A stretch of DNA of 64,000 nucleotides from assembly GCA_032207245.1 (NCBI GenBank), contig CM063500.1:63945930-64009929 (forward strand), written 5' to 3'. Source of the stretch: Pardosa pseudoannulata (Eukaryota; Arthropoda; Arachnida; Araneae; Lycosidae). The notes beneath the pieces are model-generated. The model had not been told where the DNA came from. It did not search any database and saw nothing but the letters and a program-made list of their open reading frames with translations. The translations under genes were made by a program, and so were the position numbers. Shown here piece after piece: positions 13,546-26,268 of this stretch (position 1 is the stretch's first letter; each line of letters starts with the position of its first letter).

Positions 13546-13760
13546 ACTTACCCCAATAAGGAGCAGCACTTCATAGAACAATCAACTCATCGGCAGAGAA
13601 GAGAGCGGACCGGCCTCGTCACTTCCGCTTCGGCCGAATTCCCTCGGCGACTGACCACTTTTTGGGATCATACATACACACCACGCCGCTCGCTCTCGTC
13701 TCTCTATGACTTGACAGGTGTGAGATAACTGGGCAGTCTCGAAGCGAGGGCGTATTTAGA
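13546..13760 (-). promoter_or_regulatory. Putative promoter and first exon of a minus-strand gene
   Basis: A GC- and CpG-rich island stands out from AT-rich surroundings. On the minus strand it contains CGGAAGTGACG, an ETS-type site typical of housekeeping promoters, and further down an ATG at 13572-13574 (M K C C S L L G) followed by a strong donor, GTAAGT, at 13546-13551. That is the layout of a CpG-type promoter with a short first coding exon leaving phase 2. No downstream exon was recognised between here and position 1, so the gene is unidentified and could also be a pseudogene or an unrelated CpG patch. The island abuts the 186-bp satellite. Confidence 0.4.
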
Positions 13761-15775
13761 ATATTACTACCGGAGAATGGATATTCCATGCAAAATAAGC
13801 GCGCAGGGTCGTTTCACGTTTCAACCAGCAGGATATCGCGGATGTGTGAGCAGAATATTAATAGTTCGCTAACTGCTGTAGAATCGTTGAGGTAGGAATA
13901 GGAAGAGTGAACTAAAAGTTACAATTAGAAGAGTGAGGATGTATTTAAATTATCACTACTGGTGTTCTATACGAAAATAAGCTTCAGTTTTCTCACATGG
14001 TTGTTTTACATTCCCAACACTAGGCTGTCCTGTGTGAACAGAATATTAATAGTTCGCTGTAGAATGAATTCGCTGAACAGTAATGGTGAAAAGGAAATTA
14101 AGAACAGAAGAGTGAACGCGTATTTGAAATATTAGTAACGGAGTTCCATTCAAAAATAAGTATTAGTATTCACGCAGGAATATTTTACAATTCCACTAGT
14201 TGGATATCAACCTGGATGTGTCAGCAGTCGCAGATTGCTGTAGAATCGTTGAAGTACAGTAACAGTGAAAGGGAAATTACGAATAGAAGAGTGAGAACGT
14301 ATTTGAAATATTAGTAATGGAGTTCTCTATACAAAAATAAACGTTATTGTTCACATAAGATATTTTACGATTCCACCAGTAGGATGTCAACCTGGATGTG
14401 CCAGCAGATTATTACTAGTTTGCAGATTGCTATAAAATCGCTGAAGTACAGTAACAGGGAAAGGGAAATTAAGAATAGAAGAATGAGAGCGTATTTAAAA
14501 TATTAGTAACGGAGTTCTATTCAAAAATAAGCATTAGTATCCACGCAGGAGTATTTTACAATTCCACTAGTTGGATGTCAACCTGGATGTGTCAGCAGAA
14601 TGTTACTAGTTCACAGATTTCTGTAGAATCACTGAGATAGAAACAGGAAACGCGAAATAGAAGTGACGAATAGACGATTGAGGGTTTAAAATACCACTAT
14701 TGGAGTTTTATACAAAAATAATCGTCAGTGTTCACAGGGTTATTTCACATTTCAACCAGCAGGACATCGTGGATGTGTGAGCAGAATATTAATAGTTCGC
14801 TAACTGCTGTAGAATCATTGATGTAGGAATAGGAAGAGTGAAATAAAAGTTACAATTAGAAGAGTGAGGGTATTTAAATTATCACTAATGGTGTTCTATA
14901 CGAAAATATGGGTCAGTTTTTTCACATGGTTGTTTTACATCCCCACCACTAGGATGTCATGTGTGAACAGAATATTAATAGTTCGCTGTAGATTCGTTGA
15001 AGAACAGTATTGGTGAAAAGGAAATTACGAATAGAAGAGTGAAAGCGTATTTGAAATACTAGTAACGGAGTTCTATTCAAAATTAAGCATTAGTATTCAA
15101 GCAGGAATATTTTACAATTCCACCAGTACGATGTCAACTTGGATGTGTCAGCAGAATATTATTACTTCGCAGATTGCTGTAGAATCATTGCGGTAGAAAC
15201 AGGAAACGTGAAATAGACTTTACGAATAGACGATTGATGATTTAAAATAACACTATTGGAGTTTTATACTAAAATATTCATTCGTGTTCAGAGGGTTATT
15301 TCACATTTCAACCAGCAGGACATCGTGGATGTGTGGACAGATCTTCAATAGTTAGTAGATTGCTGTAGAATCGTTGAGGTAGAAACAAGAGTGAAGTAGA
15401 AGTTACGAATAGAGGTGTGGGGGCGAATCTGAAATATCACCACTGGAATTCTATACAAAAGTAGAAGTCAGTGTTCACATAGAATTATTTCACATTTCCA
15501 CCAGTACGATGTCATCATGTTTGTGTGAGCAGGAAATTAATTGTTCGCAAACTGCTGTAGATTCGTTGAGGTAAGAAGAAGAAGAATGAGGGAGTATTTT
15601 GAATAATATCACTTGTGGAGAAGAGTTCTATGCAAAAATAAGCACCAGTGTTCGACCACAGATGTTTCTCATTCCACCGCCAGAATATCACAGATGTGAG
15701 CAGAATATTAATACTTCACAGATTGCTGTAGGATCGTTGAGGTAGGAATAAAAAGAGTCAGAAAGAAAATCTAAA
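13740..15775. repeat. ~186-bp satellite, about eleven copies
   Basis: The landmark CAGAATATTAATAGTTCGC or a variant occurs at about 13851, 14040, 14224, 14405, 14596, 14782, 14968, 15152, 15338, 15530 and 15701, so spacings run from 171 to 192 bp with most near 186. Each unit also carries a GCTGTAGAATCGTTGA phrase. Copies are diverged, but the copies at 13851 and 14782 resemble each other more than their neighbours, as do those at 14040 and 14968. This points to a higher-order period of about 930 bp. Confidence 0.93.
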
Positions 15776-17936
15776 TGTCGAATGTCATTGCAAAGGTGTC
15801 ATAAAAGGACAGTTCATACAAGACTGATGGGCAATTTTAGCACAAAATTTCTTTTCAGCTTGCTGTACACCCTCAAAGTTCATAAGAAATTGTCTAGGAA
15901 CTATTTTTATAAGCAATAAAGAAAGATGACATAAAAAAATTAGACTAAAAAGTTCTGTCTGAAACTGCAATATCGTGACCACTAATATTTTATTTATTTT
16001 TTTTTTATAATTTTTGCCTAAACTGTTGATTGATCTTTAACAGATAACAATTTTACAGACTTCAGACCACAAACATTATTTACGAATCACACTGAACATA
16101 AATATCGCAATAAAAAACAAAAGCAAATTTTTAAATTTTTGTTACAGAAAAATGCAATTTAAAAATTTCACGTACTTATGCAATGCATATTATTTCCTAG
16201 AAAATATATCGGCAATAGAAATAAGATAATCACGATATTTTATCCTTTTTGTACTTGAATTCAAAATATAATAACTAATCAAATGTTATCACTAATTAAG
16301 ACCTAATTTTTTAATAACATTAGTATTAAATATCTAGTACCTATAATTCACAGAGGTCAAAGCAAAAATTAATAAATGGAATGATTCAATAAAATATGCT
16401 CTTTACTACAAACAAAATTCAATGGGCACTTTGTTCAGTTTTCAATGGGTATTTCAAACAGATGTAGAAAAACCAAACAAATAAAAAAACAACAGTTCCA
16501 GTGATTACAGAATCACGTAATATCTATATATAAAGACATATCTCGCTATAAAATAATATTTAAAGGCCTAACAGTAAACATATATTGATAAATACAAAAC
16601 TTATAAAACTTAAGAATATTATATTAATTTTTATTTTACCTATTCTTAAAAATTTCGACAATTTACGTTTAATAAGAATGTTTGAATACTACACAACAGC
16701 AGTTAAAAAAAGGGAAATATATTCTTTAACTAAAAGCTATTAGATACCAGCAGACAGTTCTTTTACAAATGCGACATTGCATAACGGGGAAGAAACAGTT
16801 CAATATAATGGAGCACAAAAACTAGTTCAACAAGTCATATCTAATAATCGACTTCGCTTCAAGTAATAACGCCTTGATTATCTTTATGGTATTTCTCAAA
16901 TTACCTCAGAACGTTTCATGACGGTAATAAATTAAGCTAAAAACTCTGAATATTTCCGAAAAATTGTATCTAATGCGGGACTTGAACATCTACCCCAGAT
17001 AAACGCTTTGGGAAAATCGTAGGTTTACAGTAGAAGACGGACATTAATCAGAGCAAGTCGTTTGAACACTGCCACAGTAAATATCTCCTAAAAAGTATAA
17101 AACAAAACGCCATTTCGGGTACGTTGGTCGTAATGCTGCAGTTTACGACGAAGGGACTATTTTGAGTCACTGCAATAATAATCGAGATAGAAGTGATGAA
17201 ACAAAAGAAAAAGAAATTGCCGCTCGTTAACACGAATACAGTCTAACATAGGTATGTTACGAGAAACGGCCGATTGCTCGCCGACAGCATCACCATGGTA
17301 GCAAAGGCGATCAACAAAAAATGAGACCCTTTTCCAAACACATCACTCTTAGCGTCATATACATAAACTACTTATATATACATACACACATATCAGCCAG
17401 TTACTGCCTCCTCCCCACTCAACTGTTTTTGCGTGCCACACTCGCGATCAATGACTGTCCAATATAAACAGCGAATAAGCGATTCCGCAGAAGTAGGGGC
17501 AAACACAGAGATAGATAAATACTTCAAGAGCAACTCCGTTAATATCTTCTTTCACTTGATCTGTCTAGGGCAGGCATCGATATATTGAAATCTCGTATCA
17601 GCATTGGGAAGGGGGATAGGTTATGCTGAACAATCAAACCAATTTATTTTGGAATCAACCTGATTAAAAAATGTTTACGGTAATATTTTTATGTAAAAGA
17701 AGTTACAATTTCAAGGTAAAACATTAATAATCTTGTAAAGTTATTCATGAGTAATTATTTCAAAAGTAGCTGTTTTTGAAAATGCTGCCCGCGAATCCCT
17801 TTTACGCATTATATGGTCATTTTTATTTATAGAATAACTTTTAATTCTTATAGTTATACTTAGCTGTTGTCACAAGCGTTTCCAGAAAAAGAAAATAGTA
17901 ATAATAGAGTAAAAACATCCATTTTACCGTACAGCA
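15776..17936. other. Non-coding stretch
   Basis: No gene could be assigned. A minus-strand frame at 15785-15982 has a plausible-looking tail (VQQAEKKFCAKIAHQSCMNC) but no recognised family and no convincing splice sites. Near 17300 a good start context, CACCATGG, opens a plus-strand frame of only nine codons. Confidence 0.4.
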
Positions 17937-18010
17937 GAGGTGGGAAAATGGCAGCCAATGGGCCACATGCGGCCCGAGGCGAAATTTGTTATATTTGTAA
18001 TTGAAACAAA
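17937..18010. mobile_element. hAT-like terminal fragment
   Basis: The sequence starting CAGAGGTGGGAAAATGGC and continuing with GGGCCACATGCGGCCCGAGG resembles one end of a widespread hAT element type. No matching opposite end was found nearby, so this is a solo end. The call rests on motif memory. Confidence 0.35.
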
Positions 18011-18175
18011 TATCGCATTTGTTATAATAAATACAATATTATTCGATTGATTTACAGATTATCATTGACTATTTATGCGTATTTATAAATTATCTAATAT
18101 TATTAATAAATCTTTAATAATGTATTGTTTTCGATTTTTATCTCATATGTAATATTATACATACACATATACATG

Positions 18176-18510
18176 TTGTTGCTTTTTCTCATACCACTTG
18201 GACAAACCAAGCACGACCAAGGGGTGCGCCTTTCATTTTAATGAACACCATTAAGGTGAAAGAACGACTTCGCTCAAGTAGGTCCTCGTAATTTTGAAGC
18301 AGGGATCAAGCAGAAGATCCACAGACATGGCCTACCACCCCGAGAGGTATTGATTGAGAACTTGGAGGACATTGTGACCACGAACCTATTTCACGTGCCC
18401 CAGTCACCTTTAACGAATACGGCGGATCTTAGGCTGGATCAGGTTCCGAACCCGCAACCTTTCAGTTTCGAAATCGTTGCCTTTGCCGACTGAGCTACCG
18501 CGGCTCATAT
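18176..18510 (-). repeat. tRNA-derived SINE (second family)
   Basis: Read on the minus strand from 18510, it begins with a tRNA-like head with A box TAGCTCAGTCGGCAAAGG and B box GCGGGTTCGGAACC. A tRNA-unrelated body of about 230 bp follows and ends in an AAAAGCAACAAC-type tail near 18176. The internal polymerase III promoter elements are seen directly. The family name is unknown to me. Confidence 0.65.
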
Positions 18511-18515
18511 ATATA

Positions 18516-18720
18516 CAGTGAAACTTCTCCGAGCGGCCATCCTTCTAAACGGCCAATTTTTCATGGCACGGATTTTTCGACTCATAGACCTAATGGTAAA
18601 ATAACCTGTATCAGCGGCCACCCGACCCCCTCTAAATGACCACCGAATGGGATTGCCCCTTTCATTTTTCAGGAAATTCTACTCATTCCATGCTTTAATT
18701 TTGCACGAAAAAACTCACGG
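18516..18720 (+). mobile_element. pogo/Tigger-like terminal fragment
   Basis: A TA is followed by CAGTGAAACTTCTCCGAGCG and GGCCATCCTTCTAAACGGCC, similar in style to the ends of pogo/Tigger elements (TA target, CAGTG start). No right end was found, so the copy is truncated. Confidence 0.5.
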
Positions 18721-20601
18721 CGTTGGTAGCCAAATCGAGTGCCGGTCACTGGTGACCCCAAGGCAGTCAACGTGTTAACAAAATGAGAAAGTTTTATTTT
18801 GAAATTTAGATTATCAGTTAAAATTTGACTCTAACATTGTCATTTCTGTTATTTGTCATAATATTTGGCGCTATCAGTCTGAAATATTGCCTAGTATGGA
18901 ATTCATCGAGCGAGATCAGTCTATACTGTTCTCAATGTGCTTCTTTCTATCTAACTGATTTGTAGACAAAAAATTTTTATTGCTACTGTTGAGAAGATGG
19001 AAGAGGGGGCACTTTGAATATGGTTAAAAACAAGACGCAGAATAGACGCACGAGTGAAGCAGTGTAATCCCCTATATAATAATAGCCTAAGTTATCTGTC
19101 CGTCTGTCCTCGAATTTATGAAGCGGTTGGACCTGGAATGGATAGAGGTATCCATATTGGATTCTTGATGAGTTAGGGTTAGCAAAATTCAAAGCAAGTC
19201 AAGTTTATCTAAACTATCCTAAACTATCGATCCTATTCTAAAATAAATTGGTATAAATATGCTTCATATAACAACGTAAAATACTGTCGTCTTTAGAACG
19301 TTTGATATCCACCCCTTCCCCCTTTTCGAGCTATTAATGCCATTATTTCAAGTTCTATTATCCTCGGCTAAGAGAAGGCGATTAAATTTATCAATTTATC
19401 GCATAATAAATAGGTAAAAATAACATTTTTTCTAGCATTATGAAGTCATTCCTTTAACTATCCTCATTTAATCATTTCTTATTTTAAATTATTTAAATAT
19501 CGTCTGCATTATTTTCATACGTTTTATCACTGAAATTAGATATTACGTAAATAATTTTCTTTTCTATTCGGCTTAAATAATAGATTAGGTACATATGTGA
19601 TAATTTTAAATTTAATCATGAGTTATTTTTTGTTGCAAGATAATTCTCAGCCAAAAAACAAACCATTTTTTTACCTGCCTCATAAGGTACTTCACAATTC
19701 TGGAAAATTAAAAATTTTACTGATCCCGTCATATGACGGGCTATATACTAGTATAATAATACTGTACGGTGTCGCCGAAAACAGTTCTTAAGGAGGTAAA
19801 CTTGTAACAGCCTACAGAATGTAACGACGAACCCAAGTCGTTATTATAAATATAGAGTTAACTGTAGCATTTATAACGAAACACTAAAAAAATGAAAATT
19901 TAGATTCATAAATATACATTGATTACATTTAAAATATAACAAAAGTTGGAATAATTTTTCATTTCCTCTAGTGGTAGTAACACCATATTGAAATCGTGTC
20001 ATGCGGGCTACAGAACATAAAACAACATTTAACCCAATATAATATAAGCGGGTTAACACAAAGAGACGTAATAAACAGCTTTTAAACAGATCAAACTAAT
20101 AAAATATCCTATCAAAATACAGTAGACTCACACAAATTTTCGAAAAATTCGAAAATTTTCGGATCAGAATCACCCCTGGTCAGATGGTTATTTATAATTA
20201 AAATACAAAAGCAAGCCCCATAAAATTTCTCCAAGTAACTTCGAAAGCACCAGAAATCGGCATTCTTTCGTTTTCATTCTTGCACACAAAAAGTGTACTG
20301 ATTTACATAAGAGTGATAAGATAGGAGAGGACAAGGTATACATAGTTTTAAATAAATATGATACTTGTTTGTGGTACAAAAATTACCCTTCATCTCAATA
20401 AGACATTAATTAATATTTGAGATAACGTTAAAGAGTGTGCAATATCTTAGATCAAGGATTTTAAACTGCGGGATCCGTGATACTATAGACAGCAATAAAA
20501 TTTCCTTCTCTTGTAAAATACGAAAGAATTCTTGTAACTGAAATTAAACCTGTCTTATTTTTACAGACGATACAATGTTACAGTTTTTTTTATCATCTTT
20601 T
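18721..20601. other. Non-coding stretch
   Basis: Short open frames have no family signal. A second CAGT-type end (TACAGTAGACTCACAC) lies near 20120. A transposon-like phrase (ATAATAGCCTAAGTTATCTG followed by TCCGTCTGTC) lies near 19080. Neither could be completed. Confidence 0.4.
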
Positions 20602-21227
20602 AATGTATGCGAAAGGGATTCATCATATACAAAAGATTAAAAACCTCTAATATACTTTAAACAGCTAAGTTTTTACATTTCATGTAGATTTATTTCTTTT
20701 ACATGTCAGCCGTAACATGCTATATCTTTTGTACGTCAATTGAATGTTTGCTTCCCACTTAAATTAATAAATACACAGTGAAAACTGTTTCACAGGGAAA
20801 CGAAAATACGGCAGAAAAAGTAATAAGTAATATTATAACTATAATTATTTCATCCAAAATTACTTCATTTCGATAAAGTAAAATCAGTAAATATGTATGT
20901 ACTTCATAAAAGATATTTAAGTTTAAGAAGTTTAATTTCTTTGATGGGAGTCAAAAATGTTGCATACGTTTCGCCAGTTGCATAACGCTGACAAATTTTT
21001 TCACCTTAACTTCCGGTATCGCCTCTACACAAAATATATAGTTTCATCGTATTTCTTGTCAATACAGTGTATTTACTTAATAATATAAAACGTACTTCCT
21101 AAGGGCTACAATCTAGTGGGGTGTGAAAGCATTCACTGCGGTAAGTGGAATTCCTATCCCGGCGTGAAGAAGTCAGAGAGGAGGTAAGGAAAGGAGAGTC
21201 CATTGTTCGTTTACATGAGTCATCAAA

Positions 21228-21404
21228 ATGATGGAAGTTGATAACATCACTCGCAAACTAAAAAAGTTACAAAAATGTAACACAAAACTAGTTTTCTTTT
21301 TGGTCCGTGAAGAAAAAGGGGCGGGAAAATAGAGGGAAAACGAGTACGATGTTCGGAAAATAGAAGAAACTAGAAATAAATGGGAACAAAAGAAAAGTCC
21401 CTAA
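21228..21404 (+). pseudogene. Short conserved ORF, unit 1 (broken)
   Basis: The frame starts MMEVDNITRKLKKLQK and then meets a stop after REEKGAGK. Beyond the stop the peptide NEYDVRKIEETRNKWEQKK, which unit 3 shares, continues to the end. It is the first of three related frames in the tandem units. The peptide is lysine- and glutamate-rich and belongs to no family I recognise. Confidence 0.4.
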
Positions 21405-23639
21405 TAATAAAAAAAAAAAGCTTTGCGGGCTTATTTACTTTGGAGAAAATACGTTACTAGGTCCAACATTCATCGGAAGAGATAGTTTTAAAGAGAGTTT
21501 GTTCTCACTTTGTTTTGAGAGTTTTCCGTGTCTGGATTTTTTTTACGTGCTGAGGAAAGGACTAATAGAGTGTCTATCCCACTGTTCCTGACAGTTATCG
21601 CTCTAACTTTCAGACAAAAGAGTCTTCCTATAGAAAAACAACCCCTGAACGTCAAAAAAGAACAAAGATTACGATGGAATAAAGTGAGCGTACGGTAGAC
21701 TATTCTTTTACAAATATCAGTTACTGTACGGAAAGGGATTCATCATATACAAAAGAATAAAAACTTTTAATAAACTTTAAACAGCTAAGTTTTTACATTT
21801 CATGTAGATATATTTCTATTACATATAAACAGTAACATGCTATATCTTTTGTACGTCAACTAAAAGTTTGCTTCCCACTTAAATCAATATATACACAGTG
21901 GAAACTGTTTTACAGGGAAACGAAAATACGGCAGAAAAAATTATTTCCTATCCTTTTATACTAGTAATATTATGACTATATACAGTGATGGAACAGCAGT
22001 AATAGCATTTTGGAGCAGACAAAATGCCATTTTGGAGCAGTAAATTTCGCATTTTGGAGCAATTGGAGCAGACATAGTTAGTGATTTTGGAGCATTTTGA
22101 GAAGATGTAGTTAAGGCTTTTGGAGCAATTGGCGAAAAGGTGGTTAATTTTTTTTAAACATTATGCAATAAATAAAATATAAATATCAATTTGGGCTAAT
22201 GAAACTTCTATCTCATGAGGTTATTCTAATAAAAAAAAAAAGAAAATTTTCAATTGTATTTATTTTTCGAGCTAATATGTAAAAAATGGTATATGTAAGT
22301 AGTTTTTAGTAGTTATATAGCACTTATAAAAGATATAGTAATAATTCACCTACTTAAGTCCCCAATGTCAGATTGCAAATGTTAAAGTAGTCAGCATTTA
22401 AATATTTTTTTTGTTTCTTAAAAACGTGGCATTTTAATGTAATTTTTCTACTAATAAAGAATTTAAAGTATCACATTCTTATACAATTTTTAAAAGTTAT
22501 ATACAATGCAGACACAGAAGTCAAAATTTTGGGAAAAAAGAAGGAAAAAAATGAGAAAAATGCAAAAAAGAGGAAATTAAATAATTATTAAAAATTAATA
22601 TTCTGATTTACTTAATGCAAAAACAAGTGCCTAAATATGAAATATGGAAGTATCTATATAACTTTTTATCAATATAAACAAGTACTCAAGTTTCCCAGTA
22701 AAAAAAATATTTAAAATACATTCAAATGAGATGCTTCTTCCATGTGCCTAATTAAAAAAAATAAATAAATTCACCAACACAGTTGAACTTTATTATAATA
22801 AATTTTGAGGAACCATATTGTTTGTTGTACTTGAACCTTTAAGAAAAATGCTAGATCTCAGAAAATTATAACTTGTATAAGATTTACATAAGATTACATA
22901 TTATCTTATATAAGATTTATAAAAATAGTATCTTTAATGATTTTAATTGACTACAACCAAACAACTGAACGATTGAATATAGACTGACCAAAAATGTAGA
23001 CAAATTCAAAACTAGTTTTGTCTTTAGTTATTGCTTACTATTTTAATACTGAATTAATTTATAATCTTCTACAGACATGATCCCAGTATTAAGATAGTTT
23101 AAGAAATTTCTTTGTCCAGTACAGCAAAAAACATTTTCTATCCTTGAGTGGCTGGACAAGATGTTATTAATTTCATGCACTTTACTTTTATTTAAATCTA
23201 GAAACATATTTAAATCTGTTTTCATAACTGCAAAAAAGTTTTATAAAAAATGAATTAATAAAAACTTAGTAAATGCCTGAAAGAAAGGATCCTTCTACCT
23301 CATTCCTAAGATTCACTATAAATGTATAAAATGGAGATTCACCATTTATGGATAAATTAGCATTGTAAACAAAAGGAAAATCATGAGATCAAAAGTTTCA
23401 TTTGTTATAAGCTGGTTTTTTAAAATAGGAGTTTCAACAGTACATCAATAATTTAAAAGTTGTATCAAATAGCAAAGCTTTAAAAATGCACTTCTAAACA
23501 GAACTTGAAAACTTTGTAACAGCAAAATTTGTTATTAACTAGTTTGTAAAATTCTACTATTTTTTCTTACACTGATTTATAATTAATGTTTATAAATACA
23601 GTATAAGTTTAATTTTTTTAGGACAATTTCAAAATTTTT

Positions 23640-24400
23640 TTTATAATAGTAATAGATTCAGAAGTTAAATATTAGAGGAAAAAAGGAGGAAAATGAAGAA
23701 GGAAAAACAGAAAGTAAAGAACAATTTAAAAATATTTATTTGATTTACATAATGAAAAAACAAGTACCTAAGTATGAAATATACCAGAAGCTAAATAATT
23801 TTTACTAATATAAACAATTACTCAAGTCTACTAATAAAAAAATGTTCAAAACGCGATTCAAATCAGAAATTTCTCAAATATCCTAATTTTTTTTTTTTTT
23901 TTAAAGTCTAATATAAATGCGCATTTTAGATATAAAACTTTTAGAAGGTTTCTATAAACAAATTTTTAATTTTGTGACTGTAGAATTTCTATATCTTAAT
24001 AGTTTGTAAAGATACAATAATTATCATTAGATTTAATTTTAATCAATGTCTAGAAACGCATGATTTAAATAACATATACACTGTATAAGGCTATTTTTTT
24101 TAAGTGGACGATTAAAAAATTTTTTTTTTAAATAGTAAAATTTCAGGACGATGATCGAATAGGACGAGCTTTCTTTCGGTATCTGAGAAAGTGGATTCGA
24201 ATTTTACTTTAGACTAACAGATTTATAACCATTTAGTTTCATTTAGTTTGGTCTGAGAGCGCTGAGTTATGTTACCCGAAGGCTAAAGACATCGGAATTT
24301 ACTACTTAATTACTACGATTCTGAACGGCTGCGAACAAAGCAGCGGGATTCGAACCCGTGGCTGCGTCCTACCGATTCAGCTGTAGGGCTGACTTTTATC
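23640..24400. repeat. Composite repeat, copy A (shared with 38900-39690)
   Basis: The stretch shares phrases in the same order with 38900-39690: AAACAAGTACCTAA, GAAATATA, ACTCAAGTCT, TATCCTAATT, a plus-strand tRNA-like segment (GATGATCGAATAGGACGAG and GGATTCGAATTTTAC), and a minus-strand SINE. A third, shorter copy of the first part lies at about 22500-22770 in the same hAT element. Confidence 0.75.
24232..24395 (-). repeat. tRNA-derived SINE copy, diverged
   Basis: It has the core of the abundant SINE family in the order seen elsewhere: GGTCTGAGAGCGCT, GGCTAAAGACATCGG, TTCTGAACGGCTGCGAAC and the B-box complement GGGATTCGAACCCGT. It lies inside the hAT element at 21983-25697. Confidence 0.75.
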
Positions 24401-26079
24401 GGTATTGCCGTTAAAAGTAAAAATTTTTCATTAGCAAATTTTGTCACCAACTTCAATACACATGCGAAACTTAACAAAAAAAGTTGCGGATTTTTCAACA
24501 ATAATTAACATTCGTGCATATCCAAAATTCCGTAAGTTATTTGCAACAGTGTCATTTTCTCACAGACACTGTCCATGGAACAAAAATTCAGTCAATAAGA
24601 TGAAGTATCGTTAGAAATAACTATGGGAGGGATTGAAATTTTAATACTATTACCGCGATATTAAAAAAATATCGATATATAAAACAGTATTGCGATCTGT
24701 ATACACGCCCGTGCTTTCGGGGGTAATGTATAAAGTACGTAGGTTGTTAAAACATACTTCTACCGAGAGCCCCGTACAATGATCGCAGTATTAATCCATT
24801 AAAAAATGCGCATTTTCCGGAACCGAAATCCAAAAAATGTTGTTTTTCACCAAAAACTTACAATTACGGTTTAGCTGTACTGTTATAAATAGAACCACAC
24901 AAGTTCTATGTTTCATTTATACCGCGTCACACGGCTTTTTGACCTTGAAGCACGTGTTGCGAGAATCAACTGATAACGCTTTTCTCCTGCTCTTTGTCAG
25001 AATAAAATTGTGGACGCGGCAAAGAGGTAAAAAAATGAGAAAAGGGAAGAAATCTTTCAGATTATCGTCAAAATTTAAATATATGTGAAATAAAAAAAAA
25101 TCGCTCCTTCCTTTATTTTTTTTTTTTAATTTCCGAAAAAAATCTGTGTTTAACAATCTCTGCTTTTTGAACAAACCCACAAAAATTTTCGTATTAGAAT
25201 CATCCCTGAATGAGGAACTTAGTTCGTTATTTTTTGTAATTGGAGCTTTAACAAATTTTGCTCCAAATTACATTTCCAAATCCGATGCACCCCCCCCCCC
25301 GGGGTGCAGCAGCCACTTCGGGTACTTATTAGTTTCTGGATACTCGCTCAAGGTCAGTTGTTGTGGACAGAAGAGCACTCCCCCCCCCTACAGCTCATCT
25401 TTGATGATTAGCCTACATCACCTTCGACTGCTCACCAATCAATGTCAAATTCCCCCTCCCCTTTTCTTTCCTTTAACGGGAAATTACTATAAATTGTACG
25501 CTGACGAAAGATAACTAACTCTGCTTAGCGGGATCGTTGTTACAAAAGATGGGAAAATGATTTTTGGAGAGAAAATTTTTTTTATTTTGGAGCAGTCTGG
25601 CGCAGTTTACTTAAAAAATGATAGTTTTGGAGCAGAATGGAGCAAAGATGTCGTTTTGGCGCAGTCTGGCGCAATTGGAGCAGCTGTTCCATCCCTGCTA
25701 TAATTATTTCATTCAAAATTCCCTCCTTTTGATAAAGTTAAATGAGTAAAATATGTACTTGATAAAAAATATTTAAGTTTAAGAAGTTTTATTTCTTTGA
25801 TGGGAGTCAAAAATGTTGTATACGGCCCGCCAGTTGGATAACGCTGACAAATTTTTGACTTCAACTTCCGGTATCGCTATACAAAATATATACTTTCATC
25901 GTATTTCTTGTCAATACAGTGTATTTACTTAATAATATAAAACGTTCTTCCTAAGGGCTACAATCTAGTAGGGTGTGAAAGCATTCACTGCGGTAAGTGG
26001 AATTCCTATCACGGCGTGAAGAAGTCAGAGATGAGGTAAGGAAAGGAGAGTCCGTTGTTCGTTTACATGAGTCATCAAA

Positions 26080-26268
26080 ATGATGGAAGTTGATAACATC
26101 ACTCGCAAACGAAAAAAGGTACAAAAAAGTAACACAAAACTAGTTTTCTTTTTGCTCCGGGCAGAAAAAAATAGAAAAAAGGGCGGGAAAATGGAGGGAA
26201 AACGAGTACGATGTACGAAAAACCCAAAGAAAACAGGAATAAATGGGAAAAAAAGGGAAGTCCTTTAA
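26080..26268 (+). CDS. Short conserved ORF, unit 2 (62 aa, unknown)
   Basis: This frame encodes 62 residues starting MMEVDNITRKRKKVQK, with a hydrophobic NTKLVFFLL stretch and a basic tail. Compared with unit 3, its second half has shifted frame and lost the WRENEYDVRKIEE segment. Whether it is translated is unknown. The neighbouring upstream GAGGTAAGG could be a splice donor, in which case this ATG would be intronic. Confidence 0.3.
   Translation: MMEVDNITRKRKKVQKSNTKLVFFLLRAEKNRKKGGKMEGKRVRCTKNPKKTGINGKKREVL

Larger units (their letters stand above)
21983..25697. mobile_element. hAT-like element, 3.7 kb, inserted in unit 2
   Basis: The ends are CAGTGATGGAACAGC on the left and, inverted, CAGGGATGGAACAGC on the right, 14 of 15 identical. 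Both ends carry clusters of TTTTGGAGCAG and TGGCGCA subterminal repeats, as expected for transposase binding sites in hAT elements. The sister units show the empty site GACTATAATTATTT. The right flank is CTATAATT and the left flank ends CTATATA, compatible with a decayed 8-bp target duplication. No transposase is recognisable inside, which is instead filled with AT-rich repeats and a SINE. It is therefore a non-autonomous element or a heavily decayed one. Confidence 0.8.

Noticed and set aside
15785..15982. Minus-strand frame ending VQQAEKKFCAKIAHQSCMNC and a few residues
   Set aside because: No family, no clear acceptor and no neighbouring exon. Too weak to call a gene.
17295..17330. Good start context CACCATGG
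   Set aside because: The frame stops after nine codons and no donor follows closely.
23043..23225. 60-codon minus-strand frame in the hAT element
   Set aside because: It was considered as a transposase piece, but no hAT motif (dimerisation domain, zinc finger or DDE residues) could be matched.
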